Part shown: positions 23,975 through 33,243 of the stretch, one piece after another
Layout of the letters: every line of letters begins with the position of its first letter
How positions within the stretch are numbered: the first letter of the stretch is position 1
Source: Belnapia moabensis DSM 16746
Lineage (GTDB): Bacteria > Pseudomonadota > Alphaproteobacteria > Acetobacterales > Acetobacteraceae
Direction: 5' to 3'
Assembly (NCBI RefSeq): GCF_000745835.1
Contig: NZ_JQKB01000011.1
Coordinates: 83,567 to 147,566, forward strand
DNA: 64,000 nucleotides
The notes under the pieces: model-generated
The model's database searches: none
What the model was told of the DNA's origin: nothing
What the model saw: only the letters and a program-made list of their open reading frames with translations
Program-made: the position numbers and the translations under genes

Positions 23975-25375
23975 ATGCGCTATCTCAGCACCCGCGGCGA
24001 GGCCGCACCCCGTGATTTCGAAGGCGTCCTGCTGGCGGGCCTCGCCGAGGATGGCGGCCTCTTCCTGCCCGAGGCCTGGCCCAGCCTTTCGGCCGCCGAA
24101 TGGCGTGGGCTGCGCGGCCTGCCCTATGCCGAGTTGGCGGCGCGGCTGATCCACCCCTTCGCCGGGGGGTCGCTTTCCTTCGAGACGTTGAGGGAGATGA
24201 CGGGCGAGGCCTATGCGGGCTTCGGCCATCCGGCCATCGCGCCCCTTGTCCAGCTCGATGCGCGCTGCTTCGCGCTGGAGCTGTTCCATGGGCCGACGCT
24301 CGCCTTCAAGGATATGGCGATGCAGCTGCTCGGGCGGCTCTTCGACCATGCGCTGGCGCGGCGGGGGGAGCGGATCACCATCGTCGGCGCCACCTCGGGC
24401 GATACCGGCTCGGCGGCGATCGAGGCTTGCCGGGACCGCAGCGCGATCGATCTCGTCATGCTGCATCCCGAGGGGCGGACTTCCGAGGTGCAGCGGCGGC
24501 AGATGACGACGGTGCTCTCGCCGAACATTGCCAACCTCGCCGTCCGGGGCAGCTTCGACGACTGCCAGGACCTGGTGAAGGCGATGTTCAACGACGCGCC
24601 ATTCCGCCGGGAGATGCATCTGGCCGCCGTCAACTCGATCAACTGGGCGCGGGTCGCGGCGCAGATTCCCTATTATGCCTATGCGGCTCTCGCCCTCGGC
24701 GCGCCGGATCGGCCTGTCGCCTTCTCGGTGCCGACGGGGAATTTCGGCAATGTGCTGGCGGCCTGGGCGGTGCGGCGGATGGGGCTGCCGGTCGAGCGGC
24801 TGATCATCGGCGCCAACCGCAACAACATCCTGGCGCGCTTCCTTGCCTCGAACGACATGTCGATGCGCCCGGTGGAGCCGAGCCTGTCGCCGAGCATGGA
24901 CATCCAGGTCAGCTCGAATTTCGAGCGGCTGCTCTTCGAGCTGCTGGGCCGCAACGGGGCGGCGACGGCGGCGGTGATGGGGCGCTTCCGCAGCGAGGGA
25001 CGGATGCCGGTGCCGGATGCCGCCTGGCGCGAGGCGACGCGGCTGTTCCACGGCTTCACCCTCGACGACGAGGGGACGCTCGGCGAGATTCGGCATCTCT
25101 GGTGGCAGGCCGGGTATCTCGCGGACCCGCATACGGCGATCGGCACGGCGGCGGCGCGGGCGCTGGCGCCGGAGGATCCCGCGATCCCCGTCATCGTCGC
25201 GGCGACGGCGCATCCGGCGAAATTCCCCGATGCAGTGGAGGCGGCGATCGGCCTCCGTCCGCCCCTGCCGCCGCGCCTGGCCGACCTCTATGAGCGTGAG
25301 GAGCGCTTTGTGAGGGCCGAGCCCGACCTCGGCGCGGTGGAGGCGCTGGTGCGCAGCCATGCGCGGCGGAACTAG
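23975..25375 (+). CDS. thrC: threonine synthase
   Basis: PLP enzyme converting O-phosphohomoserine to threonine. 466 residues from the ATG at 23975, which gives the family start MRYLSTRG. The PLP lysine lies in GPTLAFKDMAMQLLG (about residue 112), the phosphate loop in GATSGDTGSAAIEA, and SVPTGNFGNVLAAW and PSMDIQVSSNFERLLFEL are further fungal/proteobacterial-type ThrC blocks. The frame is open 48 codons upstream of this ATG, but the extension has no family match. It runs with the M16 protease gene 72 nt downstream, as in many alphaproteobacteria. Confidence 0.96.
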   Translation: MRYLSTRGEAAPRDFEGVLLAGLAEDGGLFLPEAWPSLSAAEWRGLRGLPYAELAARLIHPFAGGSLSFETLREMTGEAYAGFGHPAIAPLVQLDARCFALELFHGPTLAFKDMAMQLLGRLFDHALARRGERITIVGATSGDTGSAAIEACRDRSAIDLVMLHPEGRTSEVQRRQMTTVLSPNIANLAVRGSFDDCQDLVKAMFNDAPFRREMHLAAVNSINWARVAAQIPYYAYAALALGAPDRPVAFSVPTGNFGNVLAAWAVRRMGLPVERLIIGANRNNILARFLASNDMSMRPVEPSLSPSMDIQVSSNFERLLFELLGRNGAATAAVMGRFRSEGRMPVPDAAWREATRLFHGFTLDDEGTLGEIRHLWWQAGYLADPHTAIGTAAARALAPEDPAIPVIVAATAHPAKFPDAVEAAIGLRPPLPPRLADLYEREERFVRAEPDLGAVEALVRSHARRN

Positions 25376-25447
25376 CCGCCACTCGCGCCCTCCCCTCACC
25401 GGCCCCATATTCACACGATGACCGCATCCCCTGCCACAAGGTCCCCC

Positions 25448-26710
25448 ATGTCCGAAGCCATCCGCGTCACCCGCCTCGCCAATGGCCTCACCGTCGTCTC
25501 CGAGGCCATGCCGCGGGTCGAGACCGTGTCCTTCGGCGCCTATGTCTCCGCCGGCACCCGCCATGAGAGCGAGGCGGAGAACGGCGTTTCCCACTTCCTC
25601 GAGCACATGGCCTTCAAGGGCACGGCGACGCGCGACGCGGCCGCCATCGCCCGCGAGATGGAGAATGTCGGCGGCCATCTGAACGCCTACACCGCCCGCG
25701 AGCAGACCGCCTATTACTGCAAGGTGCTCAAGGAGGACCTGCCGCTCGCCGCCGACATCATCGGCGACATCCTGACGCATTCCACCTTCATCCCCGAGGA
25801 GCTGGAGCGCGAGCGCGGCGTCATCCTGCAGGAGATCGGCCAGGCGAACGACACGCCGGACGACATCGTCTTCGACCATTTCCAGGCGACGGCCTATCCT
25901 GGCCAGCCGATGGGCCGCCCGACCCTCGGCACCGAGGATGTCATCCGGCGGATGAAGCGCGAGGCGCTGACCGGCTACATGCAGCACCATTACGGGCCGG
26001 AGCGCATGGTTGTCGCCGCCGCCGGCGCGCTCGACCATGACACGCTGCTGGGGCTGGTGGAGCGGCATTTCCGCGACCTGCCGACCGTGGCGCCGCCGCC
26101 GCCGGAGCCCGCGCGCTATGCCGGCGGCGAGTTCCGCGAGGAGCGCGACCTCGACCAGGTGCACATCGTCCTCGGCTTCCCCTCCTGCGGCTACAAGGAC
26201 CCGCTGCACTATCCGAGCATGCTGCTGAGCACGCTGCTGGGCGGCGGCATGTCCTCGCGGCTGTTCCAGGAGATCCGCGAGAAGCGGGGGCTGGTCTATT
26301 CGATATACTCCTTCGCCCATCCCTTCGACGACAGCGGCCTCTTCGCAGTCTATGCCGGCACCGGCGAAGAGGAGGCGGAGGAGCTGGTGCCCGTCACCCT
26401 CGAGGAACTGCGCAAGGTGCAGACCTCCGTCACGCAGGACGAGTTGGACCGCGCCAAGGCGCAGCTCCGCGCCAGCCTGCTGATGAGCCTCGAGAGCACC
26501 GGCAGCCGCACCGAGCAGCTGGCGCGGCAGATCCAGGTGCATGGCCGCATCATCCCCATCGAGGAGACCAAGGCGAAGATCGCCGCCGTCACCATCGAGC
26601 AGGTGCAGGAAGCGGCGCAGCAGGCCTTCCGCGGCACGCCGACGCTGGCCCTGCTCGGCCCGGCGGGGAAGGTGCCGGGCGTCGCGGAGATCGCCGCCAG
26701 CCTGAGGTGA
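25448..26710 (+). CDS. M16 family zinc metallopeptidase (processing-protease type)
   Basis: 420-residue peptidase of the pitrilysin/mitochondrial processing peptidase family. The inverted zinc motif HXXEH is seen in SHFLEHMAFKGT (about residues 47-58), with the distal Glu in RERGVILQEIGQANDTPDD. The C-terminal inactive half has LGGGMSSRLFQEIREKRGLVYSIYSF, typical of the β-MPP group. I start at the ATG at 25448 (MSEAIRVTRL); an in-frame ATG at 25418 would add ten unstructured residues. The usual location of such proteins in alphaproteobacteria is next to thrC, as here. Confidence 0.93.
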   Translation: MSEAIRVTRLANGLTVVSEAMPRVETVSFGAYVSAGTRHESEAENGVSHFLEHMAFKGTATRDAAAIAREMENVGGHLNAYTAREQTAYYCKVLKEDLPLAADIIGDILTHSTFIPEELERERGVILQEIGQANDTPDDIVFDHFQATAYPGQPMGRPTLGTEDVIRRMKREALTGYMQHHYGPERMVVAAAGALDHDTLLGLVERHFRDLPTVAPPPPEPARYAGGEFREERDLDQVHIVLGFPSCGYKDPLHYPSMLLSTLLGGGMSSRLFQEIREKRGLVYSIYSFAHPFDDSGLFAVYAGTGEEEAEELVPVTLEELRKVQTSVTQDELDRAKAQLRASLLMSLESTGSRTEQLARQIQVHGRIIPIEETKAKIAAVTIEQVQEAAQQAFRGTPTLALLGPAGKVPGVAEIAASLR

Positions 26711-26723
26711 CGGGCGCGCGAGC

Positions 26724-26739
26724 GAATATGTGAATATTC
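26724..26739. promoter_or_regulatory. AT-rich palindrome upstream of the sugar ABC operon
   Basis: GAATAT-GTGA-ATATTC: perfect 6-bp arms with a 4-nt centre, in a gap that is otherwise GC-rich. It lies 97-112 nt upstream of the binding-protein ATG. Position and symmetry suit an operator for a sugar-responsive repressor, none of which is encoded nearby. Confidence 0.45.
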
Positions 26740-26835
26740 AATCACGCCGCATCCCCCCTACCCTCCCCTGATCGAGAGCCCCGGCCAACGGGGCATACGG
26801 TGCAGAAGCGCCGGGACGTCCAGGGGGAGTAAGGC

Positions 26836-27795
26836 ATGAAGCGGCGCGATTTCCATCTGCTGGCGGGCGGCAGCCTGGCCTTCGGCCTGGTAGCCCCGGC
26901 GGTCCGGGCGCAGGCGAAGAAGAGCCTCGCCTTCGTCGTCAATGTCTCGGCCGATTTCTGGACCATCGCGCGGCGCGGCATCGAGAAGGCGAACCGCGAG
27001 CATCCCGATTTCGACATGGAGATGATCATCCCGAGCCAGGCGAGCGCCGCCGAGCAGCGCCGCATCCTGGACGAGCTGGTGGCGCGCAAGGTCGCGGGCG
27101 TCGCCATCTCCGCCATCAACCCGGCGAGCCAGACCGACGTGCTGAACCGCGTCGCCGAGCAGTCCGTGCTCTTCACCACGGACAGCGACGCGCCGGCGAG
27201 CAAGCGGATGCTTTATATCGGCACGGACAACGTTGCCGCCGGGCGCCGCGCCGGCGAGCAGATGAAGCAGGCGATGCCGGAGGGCGGCCGCGCCATGCTG
27301 TTCGTCGGCACCATGGATGCCGACAATGCGCGCGAGCGCGTGCAGGGCATCCGTGAGATCTTACAAGGCGGCAACATCACCATCGCCGATATCCGCACCG
27401 ACGAGAGCGACTTCGCCCGCGCCCGTCGCAACGCCGAGGATGCGCTGGCGCGCGAGCGCGACCTGAAGATGATGGTTGGCCTCTGGGCCTACAACACGCC
27501 GCAGATCTACCAGGCGGTGCGCGAGGCCGGGCGGCAGGGCCAGGTGAAGATCGTCGGCTTCGACGAGGATGCGCTGACCTTGCGCGGCGTGGCCGACGGC
27601 ACCATCCACTCGACCGTGGTGCAGCAGCCCTACGAGTTCGGCTACCGCTCGATGAAGGGGCTGATCCGCGTGGTCAACGGCGACCGCGGCTGGATTCCGG
27701 CCAACAAGCAGGACATCGTCGAGACCAAGGTCATCGACAAGACCAATGTGGGCGAGTTCCAGTCCTACATGCGGGGCCTGCTGCGGGGCAGCTAG
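26836..27795 (+). CDS. sugar ABC transporter periplasmic binding protein (ribose type)
   Basis: 319-residue receptor of periplasmic binding family 4 (RbsB-like). The N-terminus MKRRDFHLLAGGSLAFG has a twin-arginine-like RRDF motif, so Tat export is possible. The mature part opens with KSLAFVVNVSADFWTIARRGIEKA, continues with GVAISAINPASQTDVLNRVAEQSVLFTTDSDAP and has GLWAYNTPQIYQAVREAGRQGQVKIVGFDED, a typical ligand-pocket hinge. It is first in a three-gene operon with ATPase and permease. The sugar, or possibly polyol or autoinducer-type ligand, cannot be named. Confidence 0.92.
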   Translation: MKRRDFHLLAGGSLAFGLVAPAVRAQAKKSLAFVVNVSADFWTIARRGIEKANREHPDFDMEMIIPSQASAAEQRRILDELVARKVAGVAISAINPASQTDVLNRVAEQSVLFTTDSDAPASKRMLYIGTDNVAAGRRAGEQMKQAMPEGGRAMLFVGTMDADNARERVQGIREILQGGNITIADIRTDESDFARARRNAEDALARERDLKMMVGLWAYNTPQIYQAVREAGRQGQVKIVGFDEDALTLRGVADGTIHSTVVQQPYEFGYRSMKGLIRVVNGDRGWIPANKQDIVETKVIDKTNVGEFQSYMRGLLRGS

Positions 27796-27796
27796 C

Positions 27797-29323
27797 GTGC
27801 TGCTCGAGCTGGAGGGGATCGGGAAGAGCTATCCCGGCATCCGCGCGCTGGACGGCGTCTCGCTGCATCTCGACGCCGGCGAGGTGCTCGGCCTTGTCGG
27901 CGAGAACGGCGCGGGCAAGAGCACGCTGATGAAGGTGCTCGGTGGGGTGGTGCAGCCGGATGCCGGGCGCATCCGCCTGCACGGGCGGGACTTCCCGCAG
28001 CTCAGCGTCGCCGAGGCGGGGGCGCAAGGCATCGCCTTCGTCCATCAGGAGCTGTCGGTCTTCGACAACCTCGATGTCGCGGCCAATGTGCTGATGGGGC
28101 GGGAGCCGGTCTGGGGCGGGCCGCTGCAGCTGGTCAACCGGCAGGCGGCGCGGGCCGCGGTGGCGCCGCTGCTGGCGCGGCTCGGCGCGGATTTCGGGCC
28201 GGAGGCGCCGGTCGCCACGCTCTCCATCGCGCAGCGGCAGATGGTCGAGATCGCCCGCGCGCTGTCCATGCGGGCGCGCATCATCATCTTCGACGAGCCG
28301 ACCAGCAGCCTGACGCTGTCGGAGACGGACCGGCTGCTGGCGACCATCGCCGCGCTGCGCGAGGCAGGGACGGGCATCATCTATATCAGCCACCGCCTCG
28401 GCGAGATCACCACCTGCGCCGACCGCGTCACCTGCCTGCGCGACGGGCGGGTCGTCGGCCATCTGGCGCGCGGCGAGATCAACCATGCGACGATGACGCG
28501 GCTGATGATCGGGCGCGACCTGAAGTCGCTCTACACCCCGCCCGCTGCGATGCCGCGCGAGGATGGCGGGTTGCGCATCGAGGGGCTGGTAACAGAGGCC
28601 TTTCCCGACCGCAGCATCGACCTCGCGTTGCGGCCGGGGGAGATCCTGGGCCTCGCCGGGTTGGTCGGGGCGGGGCGGACTTCGCTGGCGCGGGCGCTCT
28701 TCGGCGTCGAGCCGGCGCTTGCGGGCCGGATCAGCCTTGGCGGCCAGGCGCTCAGCATCGGCAGCCCGCGCGAGGCGATCGCGCAGGGCATCTATCTCGT
28801 GCCGGAGGACCGCAAGCGCTCCGGCCTCGTGCTCGACATGTCGATCGCCGAGAATGTCTCGCTGCCGGATTTGCCGGACCATGCCCGCGCCGGGCTGGTA
28901 CAGGGTGGCTCCGAGGCGCGGGCGGCCGAGGCGCAGCGGCAGTCGCTGCGCATCCGGGCGCCCGGCGTCGCGGTGAAGGCGGGCACGCTCTCGGGCGGCA
29001 ACCAGCAGAAGGTGGTGCTCGGCAAGTGGCTGGCGATGCGACCGCGCGCGCTGATCTTCGACGAGCCGACGCGCGGCGTCGATGTCGGCGCCAAGGGCGA
29101 GATCTACGCGCTGATGCGCGGCCTCGCCGATCGCGGCGTCGCCGTATTGATGATCAGCAGCGACATGGAGGAGGTGATCGGCGTGAGCGACCGTGTCGCG
29201 GTGATGCATGAGGGCCGGATCGCCGGCACCCTCGAGCGCCATGAGGTGAACGAGCCGAACATCCTCCGCCTCGCCACCGGGCAGCGGCCGGAGGAACATG
29301 TGGCGACGGCGGAGGCGGTGTGA
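27797..29323 (+). CDS. sugar ABC transporter ATPase with two nucleotide-binding domains (RbsA/MglA type)
   Basis: 508 residues from the GTG at 27797, one nt after the binding-protein stop. The first domain has Walker A GENGAGKST, signature LSIAQRQMVEIARAL and Walker B IIIFDEPTSSL. The second has a degenerate P-loop (LVGAGRTSLARALFG) and a good signature LSGGNQQKVVLGKWL with LIFDEPTRGVDVGAKGEIY. This N-active/C-degenerate layout is normal for RbsA and MglA. The stop overlaps the permease ATG as TGATG. Confidence 0.94.
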   Translation: MLLELEGIGKSYPGIRALDGVSLHLDAGEVLGLVGENGAGKSTLMKVLGGVVQPDAGRIRLHGRDFPQLSVAEAGAQGIAFVHQELSVFDNLDVAANVLMGREPVWGGPLQLVNRQAARAAVAPLLARLGADFGPEAPVATLSIAQRQMVEIARALSMRARIIIFDEPTSSLTLSETDRLLATIAALREAGTGIIYISHRLGEITTCADRVTCLRDGRVVGHLARGEINHATMTRLMIGRDLKSLYTPPAAMPREDGGLRIEGLVTEAFPDRSIDLALRPGEILGLAGLVGAGRTSLARALFGVEPALAGRISLGGQALSIGSPREAIAQGIYLVPEDRKRSGLVLDMSIAENVSLPDLPDHARAGLVQGGSEARAAEAQRQSLRIRAPGVAVKAGTLSGGNQQKVVLGKWLAMRPRALIFDEPTRGVDVGAKGEIYALMRGLADRGVAVLMISSDMEEVIGVSDRVAVMHEGRIAGTLERHEVNEPNILRLATGQRPEEHVATAEAV

Positions 29324-30309
29324 TGGGGCGGAAGGAGCTCGGCCTCGCGGTCCTCATCGTCGGCATCGCGGCCATTACGGCGGGGCTGAACCCGCAATTC
29401 CTCTCGACCGTCAACCTGATGAACATGGCCAACCTCATCGGCCTGTTCGGCATCTTCTCGATCGGCCAGGGGCTGATCATCATCACCGGCGGCATCGACC
29501 TCTCCGTCGGCTCGATCTTCGCACTGCTCGGCGTGGTCTTCCTCGACCTCACGGCGAATATGGGGATCGCCTGGCCCATTGCGGTGCTCGTCGTGCTGGC
29601 GCTCGGCCTGCTGATGGGGCTGGTCCATGGGCTGCTGGTGACAAGGCTCGGGCTGCAACCCTTCGTCGTGACGCTCTGCGGGCTGCTGATCTATCGCGGG
29701 GCGGCGCGCTACTACACCGGCGATTCCACCATCAGCCTCGGCTATGCAGAGGGGCTGGATGCCATCACCTGGCTGGCGGCAGGGCGCAGCTTCGGCGTGC
29801 CGCACAGCTTCTTCGCGCTGATCCTCGTCGCCATCGTCGTGGGCGTGGTGCTGCATCGCTCGGTCTTCGGGCGATACCTCTTCGGCGTCGGGCGGAACGA
29901 GGAGGCGGCGCGCTATTCCGGCATCCGCACCGGGGCGGTGGTCACCGGCGCCTATGTGCTGGGCGGGCTGCTGGCGGCCTTCTCGACCATCCTGCTGGTC
30001 TTCTACACCAGCTCCGTCTCGCCCTCCTCCTTCGGCAATTTCTACGAGCTCTATGCCATCGCCGCCGCCGTGCTCGGCGGCTGCTCGCTGCGCGGCGGCG
30101 AGGGCAGCGTGCTCGGGATCGTGCTGGGGACGGTGCTGCTGCAGGTCCTGCAGAACCTGGTGAACATCCTTGGCATCCCCTCCTCGCTCAATTTCGCGGT
30201 GATGGGGGGCGTGATCCTGATCGGCGCGCTGGCCGACCGGCAGCTCGCGCGGCGCAAAACGGCGCCGGCGCGGGTGGCAGCGAAGGGGGCGGTGGCGGCG
30301 GCGGAGTAG
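29323..30309 (+). CDS. sugar ABC transporter permease (RbsC type)
   Basis: 328-residue inner-membrane protein with about eight to ten helices. Family blocks are LIGLFGIFSIGQGLIIITGGIDLSVGS (about residues 45-65), GLVHGLLVTRLGLQPFVVTLCGLLIYRG, and the EAA-like loop FGVGRNEEAARYSGI. One permease gene is enough because it works as a homodimer. It ends the operon. A GTG directly before the ATG (29320) is an alternative start of no consequence. Confidence 0.94.
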   Translation: MGRKELGLAVLIVGIAAITAGLNPQFLSTVNLMNMANLIGLFGIFSIGQGLIIITGGIDLSVGSIFALLGVVFLDLTANMGIAWPIAVLVVLALGLLMGLVHGLLVTRLGLQPFVVTLCGLLIYRGAARYYTGDSTISLGYAEGLDAITWLAAGRSFGVPHSFFALILVAIVVGVVLHRSVFGRYLFGVGRNEEAARYSGIRTGAVVTGAYVLGGLLAAFSTILLVFYTSSVSPSSFGNFYELYAIAAAVLGGCSLRGGEGSVLGIVLGTVLLQVLQNLVNILGIPSSLNFAVMGGVILIGALADRQLARRKTAPARVAAKGAVAAAE

Positions 30310-30366
30310 GCCGGGTCACCACGGCCCGGGCCTGACCCTTTGCGCCGGCTAGATTTGGGCCCCCAA

Positions 30367-30981
30367 TTAACGTCTCGGGGACGCCGGAACTGCAGCAAGC
30401 GGCTGATAGTCGGCTGGCCGTTGGAAACGGGCAGGGTCCTGCGGCCCGTAGGTGACGCGCGTAGCGACATACAGCGTCGATGCGTCCGAACCGCTTCCCT
30501 CGACAAGCCGCAACGGCACTCCGTCCGCGGTGATGCAGGCATGCCGCGCCTCGTCCGCGCTGCCCCCATCCTTCGGTTCGATCCGCCAAACCGTGCAGGC
30601 TTGCCCGGCAACCGTATCGGTCCCTTCGCGCGTCAGCTTGGCATCGGGGCGGACCAGGACGATGTCCTGGGTCATCACGGCAGCCATCCTGCCAAGGTCA
30701 TGGTAGGTGCGATCCGCGTCGACCAACACGACCACTCCACCGCTGCGGGTGTCGATGATGTGGACCACGCGATTGATCAGGCTCCGGCCTTCCGTCCGAA
30801 TCCGGCCTTCAGACGCGAGCCAAGCCACGGCGTCCACGGTAGGTGGCCTGTTCTTGACCTGATAGGCAACGGCGACGTCGCGCGTCGGCATCGCCGGAGG
30901 GCGCTCCTGCGCATGGGCGACGGAGACGGCGGAAGCGGCTAGGAGGCACGTCATAACGGCTTGCAAGGCGAATGGGCGCAC
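30367..30981 (-). CDS. exported protein of unknown function
   Basis: 204 residues if the GTG at 30981 is used; this gives a signal peptide RPFALQAVMTCLLAASAVSVAHAQ and an AAGGA upstream. The mature part has GRIRTEGRSLINRVVHIIDTRSGGVVVLVDADRTYHDL and a Cys pair (QACTVW and RHACIT) that could form a disulphide. The pattern of strands with an IID...VLVDADRTY block resembles DUF4412-type proteins, but I am not sure. Codon use is less GC-extreme than in the neighbours. It is monocistronic between two plus-strand regions. Confidence 0.65.
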   Translation of the reverse strand: MRPFALQAVMTCLLAASAVSVAHAQERPPAMPTRDVAVAYQVKNRPPTVDAVAWLASEGRIRTEGRSLINRVVHIIDTRSGGVVVLVDADRTYHDLGRMAAVMTQDIVLVRPDAKLTREGTDTVAGQACTVWRIEPKDGGSADEARHACITADGVPLRLVEGSGSDASTLYVATRVTYGPQDPARFQRPADYQPLAAVPASPRR

Positions 30982-31189
30982 GATTTCCAATCCTTGGTGG
31001 CGCTCGATATTCCTTCGTGACGCCTGGGAGTCAATTGGCGTCCTTCGGACTCGCCTGACCTGCATTCACCTGCCCCCCTGCGCGGGCCGGACATCTTGCA
31101 GGCTTCGCTTGCCCTGCCGCGAGGACAGGGCGGAGGCATCGGGGCGTTGGTGAGGCGGCGCGTGAGCCTCCCGGCAGGGCAGGACGGTC

Positions 31190-32356
31190 TCAGTAGCTCT
31201 TCGGCTGCTCCAGCACGCGCTCGGCGATGAAGGAGAGGATCATCTGCTCCGAGACGGGGGCGATGCGGCAGATCATCACCTCGCGCAGCAGGCGCTCGAC
31301 GACGTACTCCTTCGCATAGCCCATGCCGCCATGGGTCAGCATGGCGCGGAGGCAGGCCTCGTAGCCGGCCCGGGCACCGAGCAGTTTCGCCGCATTGGCC
31401 TCGGCGCCGCAGGGGCGGCCGGCGTCGTAGAGCCAGGCGGCCTTCATCGCCATCATCCAGGCGCTCTCGAGCCCGGTCCAGCATTCGGCGAGCGGGTGCT
31501 GGATCGCCTGGTTCTGCCCGATGGGGCGGCCGAAGACCTGGCGCTCGCGCGCGTAGCGGCTGGCCCGGTCCAGCGCGTCGCGGCCGATGGCGATGGCCTC
31601 GGCGGCGATCAGGATGCGCTCCGGGTTCAGGCTGTCGAGGATGTAGGAGAAGCCGCGGCCTTCCTCGCCGATGCGGTCCTCCTCCGGGATGAAGAGGTCG
31701 TCGATGAAGACCATGTTCGAATCGACGGCGGCACGGCCCATCTTCGGGATGCGCTGCACCTCGACGCGGCTGCGGTCGAGGTCGGTGTAGAAGAGGGTGA
31801 TGCCCTCGGAGGGGCGCCGCGCCTCCTCCTTCCGCGTGGTGCGGGTCAGCAGCATGATCTTGTTGGCGACCTGGGCCGTCGAGGTCCAGATCTTCCGGCC
31901 GTTCACGCGGTAGCCGCCGGGCACCTTCTGGGCGAAGGTGGTGATGCTGGTGGTGTCGAGCCCGGCATTCGGCTCGGTGACGCCGAAGCAGGCCTGGTCG
32001 GTGCCGGCGACGAGGCGGGGAATCCAGCGCGCCTTCTGCTCCGCCGTGCCGTGGACGACGATCGGGTGCGGGCCGAACATGTTGATGTGGAGCGCCGAGG
32101 CGGCGCCCATCGCCCCGCCATGGCGGGCGACGGTGTGCATCATCAGCGCCGCTTCCGTCACGCCGAGGCCGGCGCCGCCATGCTCGGGCGGCATGGTGAT
32201 GCCGAGCCAGCCGCCCTCGGCCATGGCGCGGTGGAACTCGCGGGGGAAGCGGGCCTCGGCCTCGCAGTCGCGCCAGTAGTCGTCGCCGAAACGGCGGCAG
32301 ACGGCGCCGACGCCCTCGACGATCGCCTCCTGCTCGGGGGTGAGGCCGAAATCCAT
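31190..32356 (-). CDS. acyl-CoA dehydrogenase
   Basis: 388-residue FAD enzyme of the acyl-CoA dehydrogenase family, α,β-desaturating an acyl thioester and passing electrons to ETF. Blocks seen: MDFGLTPEQEAIVEGVGAVCRRF, TMPPEHGGAGLGVTEAALMM, CFGVTEPNAGLDTTSI, GRKIWTSTAQVANKIMLLTRT, RQVFGRPIGQNQAIQHPLAE and LTHGGMGYAKEYVVERLLREV. The ATG at 32356 follows GGGAGG by about 7 nt; the open frame extends further upstream without family similarity. It is divergent from the acpXL cluster with 145 bp between starts, so it may act on the same long-chain acyl products. Confidence 0.93.
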   Translation of the reverse strand: MDFGLTPEQEAIVEGVGAVCRRFGDDYWRDCEAEARFPREFHRAMAEGGWLGITMPPEHGGAGLGVTEAALMMHTVARHGGAMGAASALHINMFGPHPIVVHGTAEQKARWIPRLVAGTDQACFGVTEPNAGLDTTSITTFAQKVPGGYRVNGRKIWTSTAQVANKIMLLTRTTRKEEARRPSEGITLFYTDLDRSRVEVQRIPKMGRAAVDSNMVFIDDLFIPEEDRIGEEGRGFSYILDSLNPERILIAAEAIAIGRDALDRASRYARERQVFGRPIGQNQAIQHPLAECWTGLESAWMMAMKAAWLYDAGRPCGAEANAAKLLGARAGYEACLRAMLTHGGMGYAKEYVVERLLREVMICRIAPVSEQMILSFIAERVLEQPKSY

Positions 32357-32501
32357 GGTGATCCTCCCGCGGTTGCGGCGAGGATCGGCCGGCGCGGGCG
32401 CCAGGGCAAGCTCGCACCCTGCAAGCTCCCGCCCTGTTGGCTTGCCAAGGGCGGCGGTTCGGGCCAAGACCCCCTAACAGCCACTGCCCCCGGAGACAGC
32501 C

Positions 32502-32786
32502 ATGGCCTCGGCGTTCGACCGCATCGCCGACATCATCGCGGAGACCAGCGATGTCCCGCGCGAGACGATCCGGCCGGAAAGCCATGTGATCGAGGATCTC
32601 GGTATCGACAGCCTCGACTTCCTCGACATCGTCTTCGCCATCGACAAGGCCTTCGGCATCAAGGTGCCGGTCGAGACCTGGACGCAGGAGGTCAACTCGG
32701 GCGCGGCCCCGGCCTCGCAGTATTTCGTCATGGAGAACCTGGCGAAGCGGATCGAGGAGCTGGTGGCCGCCAAGTCCGGCGGCTAG
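32502..32786 (+). CDS. acpXL: AcpXL-type acyl carrier protein for very-long-chain lipid A acyl groups
   Basis: 94 residues, longer than ordinary AcpP (about 78), with Ser37 in [20 protein letters not shown] as the phosphopantetheine site. The start [19 protein letters not shown] and the extra block [22 protein letters not shown] match rhizobial AcpXL, which carries the 27-hydroxyoctacosanoyl chain of lipid A while it is made. The following five genes match the rhizobial cluster in order, which makes the assignment firm. AcpXL is distinct from housekeeping AcpP, which is not in the window. First gene of the cluster. Confidence 0.9.
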   Translation: MASAFDRIADIIAETSDVPRETIRPESHVIEDLGIDSLDFLDIVFAIDKAFGIKVPVETWTQEVNSGAAPASQYFVMENLAKRIEELVAAKSGG

Positions 32787-32790
32787 CGCC

Positions 32791-33243
32791 GTGCAGCTCG
32801 AATATTTCCGGATGATCGACCGGGTTGTCTCGGTCGATGACGGGTCCATCGCCGCGGAGGCGGTGGTGCCGGAGGCGAGCCCAGTCCTCGAGGGGCATTT
32901 CCCCGGCCATCCGCTGGTGCCCGGCGTGCTGCTGCTGGAGACCATGGCGCAGGCCTCGGGCTACCTGCTGCTGGCGCGGCTCGGCTTCTCCCGCATGGCC
33001 TTCCTCATCGGCAACAAGGAGCTGAAGCTGCGGCGCTTCGTCCGGCCAGGGGAGCGGCTCTCCGTGACCGCTCGGCTGGTGCATGAGGGCTCGGGCTATG
33101 CAGTCACGGATGCGGCCATCACCGGCGAGGGCAAGCGTATCTGCGAGGTGCGCGAGATGAAGTTCAGCCTGGCCGATTTCCCGGCGCCGGAGCTGGCCGC
33201 GGCGATGCGGGCGCAGGCCGAGCGGATCGGGCTCGCGCCATGA
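32791..33243 (+). CDS. FabZ-like 3-hydroxyacyl-ACP dehydratase of the very-long-chain cluster
   Basis: 150-residue hotdog-fold dehydratase. LEGHFPGHPLVPGVLLLETMAQASG carries the catalytic His36 and the Glu50 expected for FabZ. It starts with a GTG at 32791, 4 nt after the acpXL stop. In rhizobia the matching gene (fabZXL) lies directly after acpXL and dehydrates intermediates on AcpXL during chain elongation. It overlaps the next ketosynthase gene by 4 nt (ATGA). Confidence 0.9.
   Translation: MQLEYFRMIDRVVSVDDGSIAAEAVVPEASPVLEGHFPGHPLVPGVLLLETMAQASGYLLLARLGFSRMAFLIGNKELKLRRFVRPGERLSVTARLVHEGSGYAVTDAAITGEGKRICEVREMKFSLADFPAPELAAAMRAQAERIGLAP

Noticed and set aside
23837..26542. 900-codon minus-strand frame opposite thrC and the M16 protease
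   Set aside because: Overlaps two confident genes and lacks domains.
26728..26745. CRP-like site TGTGA-N8-TCACG before the sugar operon
   Set aside because: The spacer is two bases longer than a CRP site; the palindrome GAATAT...ATATTC explains the same bases better.
28660..28720. Broken second ATPase domain in the sugar ABC ATPase
   Set aside because: The degenerate second P-loop is normal for the RbsA/MglA family.
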